Assembly (NCBI GenBank): GCA_946902875.1
Contig: OX336343.1
Coordinates: 7,181,754-7,245,753 of the forward strand
Direction of reading: 5' to 3'
Origin: Nematopogon swammerdamellus
Lineage: Eukaryota; Arthropoda; Insecta; Lepidoptera; Adelidae
DNA: 64,000 bases
The number at the start of each line of letters is the position of its first letter. Position 1 is the first letter of the stretch. The translations under genes were made by a program, and so were the position numbers. Below are positions 1-10,636 of the stretch, one piece after another. The notes beneath the pieces are model-generated. The model saw only the letters and a program-made list of their open reading frames with translations. It did no database searches and was not told where the DNA came from.

Positions 1-218
1 CGATCGAGGTCGATCCCAAGAGGCTTTTAGGTCGATCGCTGGAAATATGTAGAGCAAGACTGCAGCAGTGACTCGTAGAAACGTCGAAAAATTCATAATA
101 TTTGATGTGACTAACATTTTCCGGGTGGTGTCGTCTTCCACAAGGACCGCAATAGTAACAAATAATATAAAGGATGTAATAAGCATTGCTTTCAAGTCAA
201 ACAAAAATTACTACAAAT

Positions 219-220
<2 letters not shown>

Positions 221-256
<36 letters not shown>
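221..256. repeat. Poly-T tract (36 T)
   Basis: An uninterrupted run of 36 T residues. It may be the poly-A tail of a minus-strand retroelement, but no recognisable element body follows it on the right. Length is unreliable in any sequencing technology. Confidence 0.9.
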
Positions 257-258
<2 letters not shown>

Positions 259-1084
259 TTATCAACGAAAACCTTTGGTACTTGTCGATCTCACAACCTT
301 TAATTTTTTGTAGGTAGATCTTCATAGAACAAAGTATGGGCACCACTGACATATAGAATAACCCCCTTATGTCAGTTAAAAATATTACGGGGGCAACTGC
401 AACACCATGTATATTTAAATATTTATATGGATCTATTGGAAAGAACACAACAAATTATTTGAGTCAAAAATGATGTAATTGCGAAGTAATAAAGAAATTC
501 AACCACATTACATTATAGTTAAACAATCCTTTTCGTTCGACGAGGGAATACGTGGATAATATGTAAAAACAGTATTTTTGACTAATAAAACAAGACACAA
601 TTTGTACGAATCAAGTAAATGAAGCCTAAATGTAAACTAAAATAACTAAATCTTATAACTAAACATAAAACTAAATAAAAACAAACTTTAAGTAAACTTC
701 AAATATTTAAAAATATTCCTCTATCATCAGGAGCTCCTTATTGCTCCAACAAAAAAATTAAAACTAATTAGAAAATCAATACCTATAAAATAATCGGATT
801 GGCCGGTGATTGACTCAGTTTTTTTCCATGATGTGTTGCGCGATAAGATAACAGACATCTTCACGTCACTGTGAATGCGTCTCAACTTGGCTCAGCACTT
901 ATGTGGAGGTACTTTGTTATAAGTTAAGCGGTCTATTGTGTGAAACGAGTCTACAATTTCTACATTGTTATCTTTGTAGCTGAAGCCGTCTGTATATTTG
1001 TGATAATTTTATTGTATGCTTTTCTTTAAAGACGCTTTAACTTTCTCTATAAGTGAATAAATATCACTTCATTTGTTAGATAAT

Positions 1085-1200
1085 AACAAAGTTGGACGTT
1101 CAAATCAAATAAAATCTAATCTTATCCATTTATTTGCACACATTATTATACAATATTATCAACCAACATTAAAATCGTGATCTTGAGGCATCGTCATTTT
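1085..1200 (-). mobile_element. LINE 3' end fragment (copy 1)
   Basis: Read on the minus strand this gives GACGATGCCTCAAGATCACG, then TTTTAAT, then AATAAATGG and a tail based on TTTTATTTGATTTG. The same ordered words occur on the plus strand at 7084-7167. Two copies in opposite orientation sharing a terminal microsatellite tail are what 5'-truncated non-LTR retrotransposons leave behind. Clade cannot be told from the 3' UTR alone. Confidence 0.6.
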
Positions 1201-1497
1201 TTATTGGAAAATTTTAAATAATAAATAAATTACATTCCCATTAAATAGTCTGATGGTCACAGTATCAATACTTTTCACATTTCACTTAATTGCTTCTTCC
1301 TAATTTACTATGTAAAAATATTCAAATAATTTTCCTTGCAGCCAGGTATTTTGCAATTTTAAATGTTATAATATGTTCTTACTTTTGTTTCGTAACTCTT
1401 TTTGTAGTTTATTAAAAATATTAATTATGTTAAATACCTACCAAACACTTTTTTAATGTCTATATTATGTATGACTTTTCTGTATAATTTTGTCCTT

Positions 1498-1710
1498 TTT
1501 TTTTTTTTTTAGATCACAAATGTGAGTTTCTTTATTGAACACACAACATTAACAAAAATAATTAAATCTAGACCTAAAAATAACTAAATTAACTATAAAA
1601 ATAAATCTAACTATAAATAAAAATAGTCGTCCATAGAGACCATAGGCATGTTCCCCATGACGGAAGCGGCGTTCCCCCTCTGGATCGCCAGGGTATTTTG
1701 TCCTTTTGTA
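1498..1710 (-). mobile_element. LINE 3' UTR fragment with poly-A tail
   Basis: Begins with a 12-T tract. On the minus strand the end reads as a TTCAATAAAGAAACTC-type polyadenylation region followed by poly-A. The inner part carries CTGGATCGCCAGG, also present at 48098-48112 in another minus-strand LINE 3' end. The A-rich middle resembles 34612-34760. Probably a Jockey-group 3' UTR; the clade is inference. Confidence 0.55.
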
Positions 1711-2231
1711 TGGTTGAGTAATTATGATCATAAAGCACTTATGCTCACCAGGATAATTTTTATATACCAAGCTGCACTTTGCACATGGATGTCGTACATT
1801 GTCAGAAATTAAAAAGTTTTAATAGCGGTGTGCTGTGTGGAGTAATTTTTCTGATGGTTTTTTTCTGCAGTCTGAACACTCTGACGGCTTCCCTCAAGGC
1901 ACCCCAAAACTCTATTCCATAAATCATTATAGAGTAAAAGTATCCGAAGTATACACTAGACAGTATCCCTCAATTTTGTTTTTTGTTTGACAATGCTTTT
2001 AAACTGTAACAAGCTTTATTTAGTTGATTGCATAATTTTTCTATAGGTTTCCCCCAGCGTAGGTTAGAGTCTAGCGTGAAGCCCAGAAACACTGTAGATG
2101 ATGAAAAAAAAAGTCGTTGTATTTTATAAATAAATCATCCCCCGCTTCGGTCTCTCGATTAGTAATACTAAAGTTAAATAATGTATTTCATTAAATATAA
2201 AAAAATATTGTGCTTAAGTTTTATTGTTGTT

Positions 2232-2405
2232 ATTTTTTATGGAACTGACACGATTGGCTACATCACCTAAAACATCCGTGTTGTCAGCCCATAACACCTT
2301 GGTGAAGTAAGTGCCATGTCAGTGGTTCTTTTCGATCAAGCTGGCTACACTGAATTCAACGAAAAACACCATATATTTACATAGCCATTTCATTACTGAA
2401 CCTTC
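2232..2405 (-). mobile_element. SINE-A copy 1 (3' body only)
   Basis: Starts with T8 (the poly-A tail in reverse) followed by ATGGAACTGACACGATTGGC and the collinear SINE-A body words (GGCTACATCACC, CAGCCCATAACACC, GTGCCATGTCAGTG, GGCTACACTGAA). It is truncated before the core and head, as expected for 5' truncation on retroposition. Diverged relative to the copy at 62742-63120. Confidence 0.8.
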
Positions 2406-2739
2406 CCTCGTGAAGCCGTCTGTTTACAATTTCTAAAAATATAAATTCCATTGTTTAATAAAAAGTGAGCAAATATGCTTTCAATATTCCAAACTATATT
2501 TAATATACATATATCCAATACAGCATCTCACCTGCGACTCCTTTCATGCTTGCAACACTTTAGCAGCCTCCACGACTCAGTGCTTCACAACCTGTTCACA
2601 ACTTGGTCATCAACTTTCTTCGTTCCTTCAAAAAGTTTCCAGATCGACTTTCCCGCCACAGGCACTGTGAAACGTCATTTCGTATCTAGTTTATAGAACA
2701 TTTCGCACTTGAAAAGTCCGTCCATCGTCCTCCGTAGGA

Positions 2740-3035
2740 GTTGAAGTGACTTCGCGCGCTTTCGCGCTAAGCTCGTTGGGCGGCTCTGGGCGGGCGCGCG
2801 GTGCGTCCGCCGCGACGCTCCACTCGCGGCACACTGGGCGGGCGGCGCGCGGCGGTCGCGCGGCGCCCGAAGGCTGCGTCTATCAGTCGTCGTACTTTTC
2901 ACCACATTCCCGCCGCCGCCGCACCTCTGCGCCCTACCGCAACCATTTCCTCGCGGCGGTGACGTGCCGACTGCTTACTCGTGGGTCCCATTTTTGACAT
3001 TGAAAATGTCTTTTCGATCGCTTCAGTATATTCCC
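2740..3035. promoter_or_regulatory. CpG-rich block ending in a motif shared with 19168-19198
   Basis: About 250 bases of very CpG-dense DNA (2750-2960) in an AT-rich background. Open frames on both strands are composition artefacts rich in Arg, Ala and Pro. The block ends with TTTTTGACATTGAAAATGTC then TTTTCG at about 2990-3020; the CpG-rich block at 19 kb ends in the same motif. This could be a promoter or first exon, or the conserved end of an unrecognised mobile element. The shared flank favours the second. Confidence 0.4.
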
Positions 3036-4392
3036 CGATTTCCAGCGAGAGTTCGAACTCGCCCTAGTGTCGTGAGTTTTAAGGCTACGTGAATATTTAG
3101 CGTTTCAGATGACGCGTATCGACGAGGGCTACAAGATGGTGAAAAAAGAAATTTAAAAAGTTCGATAGTTTTTTAAAACAACGAAAAAAAACGCTTAAAA
3201 ATATCCGTTTTAAGGGGTTTAAAAAGGACACTTTTAAACATATTTCTAAATATATATTTTAAACTTCTATATATTTATATTGTAGATTGACTCAATATAT
3301 GGGGATGTTTTTTTTATTTTTTTTAAAAAGTCTTAGTCTTAACGTCTTATTTCGTCTGACATCTTATTTCGTTATGCGTCTGTATACGCGAATATATATT
3401 AATTGTACAAATGTCTTTTATTATAACATGTTTTATCATGACTATGATTTATTACCCTACCCTTGTATAATAGGTATGCACGCTTTTTAGAGGTCGTATC
3501 ACTTGCGTATCAAATTTTTTTTTATATTTCTGCAAACAAATGGTCTTACTCAAGTTTCAAGTTAAGTCAAACTACAGGTACCCTTCGCGGTCATTTCGGT
3601 GACAGATTCGAGATTTTTTATATATTATAGTTTTCAGTTAATTGTCTATTATGTAATGGTATTTTTGCTGTTGAATAAATAAATTCATCTCTCAGTACAC
3701 TTATTCATAACAATGAACATTTAGGAATACTTTAAGCAGTATTTACTGCGTGAAAATCATTATTCTGTGAGCAATTCGAACAACATCACAAATTCCTTTT
3801 GTTTTAAATTCCGCGGCGATAAGGAATAATAAAGCTCGTCGCGAAGGGAGGCCGATAAGAAAATAAAAAGGGTTCCGTTGAGAGCTTTCATTCAATTCAG
3901 CTTTTCCTCCACTCCGCCGCTTACAATTTATGATTATCTGACGCCTCCACCCCCTTCCGCGCCATCCCTCCGCCCCCGACAGTCTTCGCGGCACCCCCAC
4001 CCTCACAGCCACCCCCGGCCGCTGCTGACACGGTCGCTTTTTAATAACCAGCATGGATTACCTACCTACACCCTAATAGTATATTCCTTTTCCTGTATTA
4101 ACTCTGATGGCAAGCCATAGCGAATTTGATATTACTTACAGATTGGAATTTACATTTTGTGAATAAAAGTTTGTACATATATGGATACGTGATGGAAGAA
4201 TCTTAATTATTGTGAAATTGTAAGAATGCATTTTATAATAGCTTTGCTGCTAAATAAATGCATAACAAGTCGTTATAGTACTGTTCTTTTTTTTGTTTTT
4301 ATATTTATAAATTTTTTTAGGTTTGCATTTAAATTTTTAAGATAGTTTAAGATTATTGGTTTAATATAAAAGTTTTATATGTTCAACTCAGC
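3036..4392. other. AT-rich DNA with one C-rich patch
   Basis: No gene recognised. A C-rich patch at 3940-4025 (repeated CACCCCC and CCGCC words) stands out. The word GTTGAATAAATAAATTC at about 3672 resembles a LINE 3' terminus but nothing upstream supports an element. Confidence 0.5.
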
Positions 4393-4482
4393 ATATGTCA
4401 GTCATTCAGCGTGTATACAACCACTGCTGGACATAAGCCTCTCTAATTTTCCTCCACTCCTCCCGACCTCGTCAGATGGCTA
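4393..4482 (-). pseudogene. RTE-type LINE ORF, extreme C-terminus
   Basis: Minus-strand translation gives EEWRKIREAYVQQW and a stop shortly after, matching the terminal segment of the RTE fragments at 35592-36095 and 33785-33870. The copy is severely 5'-truncated. The stop is followed by TGAATGACTGAC, a decayed form of the (TGAC)n tail seen in the other copies. Non-functional. Confidence 0.7.
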
Positions 4483-5210
4483 CTATAGCAATACGTACAC
4501 TGCAGATGTCAGCCTTGTGCCACACCTCGTTCCTGGCCTAACAGTGACAATAATGTTCAATGAAAAATTAAGACGTTTGAGTTTTAATAGTACTCAGTAC
4601 AGCCCAGCTACATATTTATTTTATTATGTAGTAAACCCATAGAAATTTAAAATCAACGCAAATATGATTTATTCCCATCATTATACATTTTCTTAAAAAA
4701 AATATCTACAAAGACCAAACCACGGACACAGCCAGCTAGTTCGAAAACAATAAAAAAAACCACATCATCGATACATTGTTTGGTTCGTAAATGCAAACTC
4801 AAAATAATTTCCAATATGATTTTCATTAAACGCCTCCGTTTTCTTACCAAAACACCTTGCCTACAATATCGGCGCGCCTACAGATCGCTGAGCAGAGATA
4901 GGGCTGTATAAACAGAGACAGAAGGCGCGACCTCCTCGCGGCGCAGATAAGAGACGTCTGACTAAGTGAGTGAAGCACCTCGGCCTTCCGGCGCGGCTGC
5001 ACCGGAAATGATACGGCCCGCGCCGACAACGTCTATTTCCTCTAGCGCCCTTTCCCGTCTACTCCGCGCCGCGACTATCCTGGCGCACGCTCGGCCGCTC
5101 GCCGGCATCCGAGTCTGTTACTTTCAGATTTCTTTATGGAACTAACACACATGATGTAAATATAATAAGCATTAAATTATATTGTTATTAGCAATGTTTT
5201 GGCTTTTTAT
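4483..5210. other. Unassigned DNA with a CpG-rich block (4865-5115)
   Basis: No gene recognised. At 4865-5115 the sequence becomes markedly CpG-rich, with GGCGCGCC and CGCGGCGC words, between AT-rich flanks. Open frames there lack family motifs. One of about a dozen such blocks in the window; an unmethylated promoter-like island or an old mobile-element end are both possible. Confidence 0.4.
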
Positions 5211-5424
5211 TTAATTATTACTATATAATATACAAAAACACAAAATATTTCGGCCCTTTATGGGCCGTCGTCAGTTGATTAATTATAATATATGATCATA
5301 AAAAATAATAATAAATACGTATAATCTATGTTCAGATCATATATTATAATTAATCAACTGACGACGGCCCATAAAGGGCCGAAATATTTTGTGTTTTTGT
5401 ATATTATAATATAGTAATAATTAA
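5211..5424. mobile_element. Foldback MITE, near-perfect 77-90-bp arms
   Basis: Left arm 5211-5297 and right arm 5335-5424 are near-perfect reverse complements around a 37-base loop. Both arms contain TTTCGGCCCTTTATGGGCCG and TCAGTTGATTAATTATAATA. No coding capacity. The near identity of the arms indicates a recent insertion or gene conversion between arms. The outer edges are AT-rich, so the target duplication cannot be resolved by eye. Confidence 0.8.
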
Positions 5425-5824
5425 GTAAATATAATAACACGCGCAATGAAAATTACATTATAAAAAACGAGTTGAGTACTTAGTGCATCGATGAAAAGGT
5501 CTTTGAAAGCCTGGATTACTATTAATAAAAAAAAATATTAGGTGAAGAGTTATAGGAAGAAATGTGTTAATTTTCCTCTGAGGATGATCTGAGGCGATTA
5601 ATCTAGAACGTAAAGTGCAATAAATCTAAAAAAATCCTAAAGTAGCCGAATTAGTGCTTACCGCATGAAAAATATTGTGAAGTATATATCTTAAACGGTA
5701 AACCGCACGCGCACTCGCCTTGCATGCAAAAAGGGAATGGCTACGGAACCCTCTGCCATAAAAAAGGCTTGTATTAGATAAATGCTAAGCCGACAAAAAG
5801 ATAAAAATTAGTCCCCGACCAGGA
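5425..5824. other. Unassigned AT-rich DNA
   Basis: No coding, RNA or repeat structure recognised. Confidence 0.5.
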
Positions 5825-5955
5825 TTTTACCCTACGTCTGACACGGTTGGCTACATCGTCTACTACACCAGTGATGTCAGCACAACACACCTTGTTTCTG
5901 TCCGAACTAGATGCCGTATCAGTGTTTTTATTCGGTGGCACCTGATACACTGAAC
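5825..5955 (-). mobile_element. SINE-A copy 2 (diverged 3' body)
   Basis: Contains TCTGACACGGTTGGCTACAT, a degraded GATGTCAGCACAACACACC and AACTAGATGCCGTATCAGTG in SINE-A order. Truncated at both ends and more diverged than neighbouring copies, so an older insertion. Confidence 0.65.
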
Positions 5956-6186
5956 TAGTCATCTGGGTTTTGACCCTCTGCGCGAAAGGGTGGCGTCTTG
6001 ATTTTAGTAATAAAACAATTTTTGCCGGACGATTTTAACCTCCTTTCAAATGTGTATATTTCCATTCACCCCAATCGAGCGCATTATGAACATTTGAATA
6101 TTCTCTATATATCTATGATATTCGATGTGTCAAAGCAACAGCAAACGCGCCATATAACAGGCCATCGCCGCCGATAGAACCTTTAT

Positions 6187-6441
6187 TTTTTTTTATGGAA
6201 ACTGACACAGTTGGCTACATCACCTACATCATCCATGATGTCAGCCCATAACACCGGGTGAACTTGGTGCCATGTCAGTGCTTCCCCCTTTGATCGTGCC
6301 GGCTACACTGAACTGGTCGGAAAACACAAACTATTTACATAGCCGTTTGACCGACGTTTCATTCAGTGCGGTGGTACCAACCCGGGCGGGTTAAACCCTA
6401 CCACCAAGTAAGATTAGGAGGGAAGGGACATACAGTTTACA
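6187..6441 (-). mobile_element. SINE-A copy 3 (body and core)
   Basis: T-rich end then ATGGAAACTGACACAGTTGG, the 3' hairpin region (GGCTACATCACC... GATGTCAGCCC), and the core with GGTGGTACCAACCCGGGC and CTACCACCAAGTAAG. It breaks off at AGGGACATACAG, so the tRNA/5S head is missing. Confidence 0.85.
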
Positions 6442-6899
6442 GGACCTACGTAAATACCTTTATTGTACAAACAAGCCATTTTCTCTAGCACGTAGTTTAG
6501 ATAAATAAATGTTCCTTTATATTCCACAGTAGAGATGCGTCACGCGACGGCAGCGTAGTGTACCGCTCGGGCGTGATAACGGACCGTGCGGTGGTGCCGC
6601 CCCGGGTACCCTCCCTCCCCACACCACCGCTCGTTCAGGTTCCTACTGCGCGGTGCGTGGCGTCGTCTGTTGTACATGTCACATTTGACAACTTGTGTCT
6701 TGGCACTACGTGCGTAGATGTAGGTATACATTTGTGTACCGCTTTCTGTGTCTCCCGCTCCGGTCGCGTTAAAATTGAACTTAAAAGCGTGAACGATCAG
6801 TTCAAAACCATTTGGCATATGGTAAAAATATTTGCATCGACTAAATAGTTCCGCCACTCACCTAGCAGTTGTTATATCCCAAAGTTATTCCGTTAGAAA
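6442..6899. other. Unassigned DNA with CpG-rich patch (6535-6640)
   Basis: Overlapping open frames of 96 and 105 codons occur on opposite strands (6558-6848 plus, 6540-6857 minus) across a GC-rich patch. Neither has a recognisable motif; open frames on both strands are typical of stop-poor GC-rich DNA. Confidence 0.35.
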
Positions 6900-7167
6900 A
6901 TGCCTAGACGCATTAAGTATTATCTTTTGCCAATATTTTATTTGAGTGCAATAAATATATTATTCAATACTTTCCTATTCAAGATATATCTCTACAAAAA
7001 AAAACCTAATAATAATGATCCAAAATTTCATCAGTCTGAAGTGTTTAATGGAGTTGCTAATGTTTTCATTTTCGTGTATAATGACGATGCCTCAAGATCA
7101 CGATTTTAATTGTTTGATAATGTGTGCTAATAAATGGATTTGATTTTATTTGATTTGATTTGATTTA
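6900..7167 (+). mobile_element. LINE 3' end fragment (copy 2)
   Basis: Plus-strand partner of 1085-1200: GACGATGCCTCAAGATCACG, TTTTAATTG, GTGTGCTAATAAATGG, then a tail of repeated TTTGATTTGAT units. The 5' limit is uncertain. Confidence 0.6.
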
Positions 7168-7997
7168 CTAGGGTATTATTTATAATTTTTTAAATAGGAT
7201 GATATTTAATTAATGCAATATAAATTTGTTTTTCATTCGTTTATTTGTCGTAATAAGAACAAATTGAACTAGTAATTTTAATCAAAGAAATCTTTACTTA
7301 TATATAGTTATATAGTTTTTTTTCTACAGTGACCCCGTGTGATATGTATGAATGTGTGTGTGTATGTATGTATGTAGTATGGAAAGCCGAGGTGTACCTA
7401 CAGAATACCCTGAACACCAAATCTAATGCCGATTTTCCCCAACCCCTATCACTCAGATCCTCACATCCTACTGCTCGCTTGCACCATCAAGTCACCAAGT
7501 TGATAATCACTTGAACAGACGGACAAAGCAACCCCGAAAAAGACGTCAACAAATTAAGTAACAAGAAATTCAATCACTATTGAAAATTATCTTAATCACT
7601 GAATCGTACAAGTAATTTGCTGCTCTATTAGGCGTCAATTTTCTAACTATCTCTGCGGTGTCTTCAACTTTTGTCTTTCCGTCCCTTTCAATTTTCAACT
7701 TGTCTCGAGAGTACACATTTAAAACAATGCCACAACAGCTACCTCAAAATGAAATTTATCAGATTTTGGGCTAAGACGAAAACTCACACTAGACTAACTT
7801 TAAAACTTTCTCGATCCTCTCTTGGGCGGTAAAAGATAGTGACAAGCAAATATTTGACAAAGCTTCGAAAAAAGCCCAAAGGCGAAGTTTCCGAAGCGGT
7901 GTTAGTTGTAAATGAACTTCACGGCCTCTGAGACTAGAAGTATGGCATGATTTTCTCTCAGAACTTCGGTAGATGCACGCGCTATCATTTTCCTTCG
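7168..7997. repeat. Unassigned DNA with (TGTA/TATG)n microsatellite at 7347-7376
   Basis: A TGTGTG run passes into TATGTATGTATG. The remainder of the interval has no recognised gene or repeat. Confidence 0.5.
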
Positions 7998-8235
7998 TTT
8001 TTTTTTATGGAAACTGACACGGTTGGCTACATCACCTACAACATCCGTGATGTCAAGCCCATAACACCGGGTGAACTTGGTGCCACGTCAGTGCTTCCCT
8101 TCGGTCGTGCCGGCTACACTGAACTGGACGGAAAACACAAACTATTTACATAGCCGTTTCGACCGACCTTTCATTCAGTGCGGTGGTACCAAACCGGGCG
8201 GGTTCAACCCAACCACCTAGTAATATAAGAAGGGA
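7998..8235 (-). mobile_element. SINE-A copy 4 (body and core)
   Basis: T9 tail, ATGGAAACTGACACGGTTGG, complete 3' hairpin segment, CGGTCGTGCCGGCTACACTG, and core up to CACCTAGTAATATAAGAAGG. Truncated before the head. It abuts a different repeat fragment at 8244. Confidence 0.9.
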
Positions 8236-8243
8236 GTCATATT

Positions 8244-8300
8244 CCTTAGTCGCCTTTTACGACACACACGGGGAGAGATGCAGTGGGGCTATTCTTTTAA
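8244..8300. repeat. Fragment of an unnamed interspersed repeat
   Basis: The string TAGTCGCCTTTTACGACAC followed by GGGGAGAGATGCAGTGGGG and TATTCTTTT resembles, from memory, a repeat end common in moth and butterfly genomes. No second copy was found here, so the call rests on recognition only. Confidence 0.35.
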
Positions 8301-8621
8301 AGTACTCATCGTCTCATCACTTAACTGAAGGTAATCTTAAACATTAATAAACATACATACAAACATACAATGTTGCGATGTGAATGTAATTAGTTATGTG
8401 ATGAGGACTCGACATAGTGACAGAAGTGAAGGCAGCAACTCCGCCCACACTGAGCGATCACTGTGCCGCCGCGCCGCGGCCGGTCACCCAACTGTGCCCA
8501 ACGACAGCGTTCGTGAAGACGGAGCTAAATTCTGTTAAAGCCGCCAATCAATTCATAATCTACGTCTATTCGAGTTCATATTTTACGTTACACACGATTA
8601 ATTGTATGCTTTAAATTAGAG
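8301..8621. other. Unassigned DNA with GC-rich patch (8405-8520)
   Basis: GC-rich patch containing CTCCGCCCACACTGAGCG, similar to CTCCGCCCACAGTGGGGCG at about 14440 in another GC-rich block. No coding family recognised. Confidence 0.35.
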
Positions 8622-8747
8622 CGTCAGCCTCAGTGGTGCTTTGGATCGACGTCCGACTTGGATGGGTCCGTACGACCGTTGAGGCTGGCCGTGGTCCGTT
8701 TTCCACGTACAACTTCAGGTTCCTCCCCTTATTTTACTGGGTGGTCC
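8622..8747 (+). mobile_element. SINE-A copy 5 (diverged head)
   Basis: Starts GTCAGCCTCAGTGGTGC, then GACTTGGATGGGT and GACCGTTGAGGCTGGCCGTG, then TTCCACGTACAACTTCAGG. This is the SINE-A head without the 3' body. The 5S-like part has lost its upstream half. Old copy. Confidence 0.7.
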
Positions 8748-9056
8748 GATTGCTACAAAGTAGCATTAACGCACATTCGCCACAGAGCAATAAAATTGAG
8801 GTATTAAATTATTTCACTCCTTCCGTGTTATTAGAAGATAAACAATCTAAGAAGACATACATACATATGTACATACCACACGCTGTATACCAACAATCGG
8901 GGCAGGCAGAGCAATCGGTGCTGTGCTGCAAGTACTCCAGCAAATTACAGCACAACACCGACAGCCCCGTTTAGCAAAGTATTCGTACAAGATAAATATC
9001 AAGCAGCAAGTAAGGCACGAAGACCAATCTGCTGCACGACTCGGTGGAAGGCATAC
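8748..9056. other. Unassigned DNA
   Basis: Contains CATACATACATATGTACATA; otherwise no recognisable gene or repeat. Confidence 0.4.
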
Positions 9057-9486
9057 TCTAAAGGCTACGTCACACGCAGCGAGTACTAGCTGCGAGTTCG
9101 CTCGCAGCGAGTGAAATCGCTGTGTGTGACAACCTACTCGCGGCGACTACAATCCACTCGCTGCGAGTAAAAAAGCTGCGAGTAGAATTGAACATGTTCA
9201 AATATACTCGCGGCGAGTGCGCTACTCGCCGCGAATGAAACCTACGCGCGAGTCGTGGGACAAGCACTCGCTGCTAGTCGCCATTCGCGCACCGGGCCGC
9301 TCCCGTCGTGACGTGTCGACGGACGACATTTTCCCGCGGTTTAAGCCAATCGACTGTAGAAACTCGCGCGGCGCACGCGAGTCTACTCGCTACATGTGAC
9401 TGTAATAGCGAGCTCACTCGCTGCGAGCAAACTAGCAGCGAATAGATCGCAGCGAGCAAACTCGCTTCGTGTGACTTAGCCTTTAG
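9057..9486. mobile_element. TIR MITE with clustered CTCGC/GCGAG motifs
   Basis: Ends are inverted repeats: left TCTAAAGGCTACGTCACACG, and the right end read in reverse gives TCTAAAGGCTAAGTCACACG. Inside, the self-complementary theme CTCGC-N-GCGAG recurs many times (for example CTCGCAGCGAG, ACTCGCGGCGAGT, ACTCGCCGCGAA) toward both ends, like subterminal transposase-binding repeats. No open frame encodes a transposase, so it is non-autonomous. The superfamily cannot be assigned by eye because the target duplication is ambiguous within the palindromic edges. Confidence 0.75.
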
Positions 9487-9844
9487 AAAACTGTTTACTG
9501 CAAGTGTTTTCTTTACTGTTCTTTCTTGTCTAGCTAATAGAATGGGCGTTAACAAAATATTTATAACGAATAACGAAACGATAAAAATAAACTAAAACTT
9601 AAACATTACGTAATATTTGTGCGACGTCCGAGACGGAGAGCGCGGGAGAAGGAAATAAGAGAGAGATAGAGAGAGCGGATATTAATGCGGCGTCTTCCGT
9701 TCGACTTCGTTATCTCTAACTTGATGTCATTAAGAAAACGTTTTCTTTTAAATTGTTCGTTATTGATTAACTGGATGCTGCCTTTCATTATAATTGTCCG
9801 TAAAAATCCTAGTCTATGTAAAGGTTCAGGTAAACAATAAATTT
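9487..9844. other. Unassigned DNA
   Basis: No recognised gene. A short GAGA-rich stretch lies near 9655-9675. Confidence 0.4.
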
Positions 9845-10335
9845 CTTGAAGAAAGTAACTAAGGGCGAGGCCGAAGGCCGAACTATACTAAACGATATTA
9901 AAGATGTAATGGCGCGGCCCGAGGGCGGAAGAAGGTTTATCGTTTACCTGAATGCAGCTCGGCCTTCGCCCTCGCCCTTAGTTACTAACATTCATCAAGA
10001 AAGAATATTGTATACCTGAACGCAATTCGACCTTCGGCCATGCCTATAGTACATACTTACTTTCTTCGAGAGGGTATATCGTTTTCTTGAATGCAGCTCG
10101 GCCTTCGGCCTCGCCCATAGTTGCTTGCTTTGATCAAGAAGGTTTATCGTCTTCCAGAATACAGCTCGGCCTTTGGTCTCGCCTTTAGTTACATGCTTTC
10201 TTCGAAAATGTTTATTGCCTTTCTAACGCATCTCGGCCTTCGGCCTCGTCCTTTGTTACTTACTTTCTTCGAGAAGGTTTATCGTCTTCTTCGAGAATAA
10301 CGCTCGGCCTTCGACCTCGCTCTTAGTTTTCTTCA
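9845..10335. repeat. Array of the GGCCGAAGGCC repeat, mostly inverted
   Basis: One forward unit (AAGTAACTAAGGGCGAGGCC, GAAGGCCGA) at 9850-9890 is followed by about six units in the opposite orientation (GCAGCTCGGCCTTCGGCCTC, GCCCTTAGTTACTTACTTTC, TTCGAGAAGG) to 10335. The unit is about 67 bases and is the same as in the Helitron-embedded array at 39360-41130. The central GGCCGAAGGCC is itself self-complementary. The forward/inverted arrangement makes the region a large potential foldback. Confidence 0.85.
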
Positions 10336-10636
10336 AGAAGGTTTATTATCTTCCATCCTGTATCTATACTAGAAGCGAGCACGCACAAACATCGGGGTGT
10401 GAAGATTATGTTTGCACGATGCACAGGAAACGATTTGAAACTTACCCTACACGAAACCGGAGTAAATATACAGCTCTTTGTTTCCCGCCCCCGCGCAATC
10501 CTGGCTCTCGTCGAGAGGATTTCACTCAATATTTTAGCAGGCAGTCGGGCGTTTGCAGTCGCCACGGTTGCTGGCTGCAGCATTCATATCAGTTAGGTTT
10601 TTAATACCATCTCAGGTTAAACTAACTTTTATGTAG
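10336..10636. other. Unassigned DNA
   Basis: Open frames overlap on both strands at 10323-10604 without recognisable domains. TATCTATACTAGAAGC near 10362 resembles a Helitron 5' terminus, but no matching 3' end was found. Confidence 0.35.

Larger units (their letters stand above)
1..2231. other. AT-rich repeat-bearing DNA, no gene
   Basis: Outside the elements listed separately I see no coding region, RNA gene or structured repeat at 1-220, 257-600, 780-1080, 1200-1495 and 1715-2231. Short open frames here are low-complexity or antisense to poly-T tracts and show no protein family motif. The interval 610-760 is A-rich with repeated ACTAAA-type words, resembling the LINE 3' untranslated regions at 1498-1710 and 34612-34760, but it is too degraded to assign firmly. 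Confidence 0.5.

Noticed and set aside
2675..2997. Overlapping Arg/Ala-rich open frames on both strands
   Set aside because: Stop codons are rare in CpG-rich DNA; composition is symmetrical on both strands and no domain is visible.
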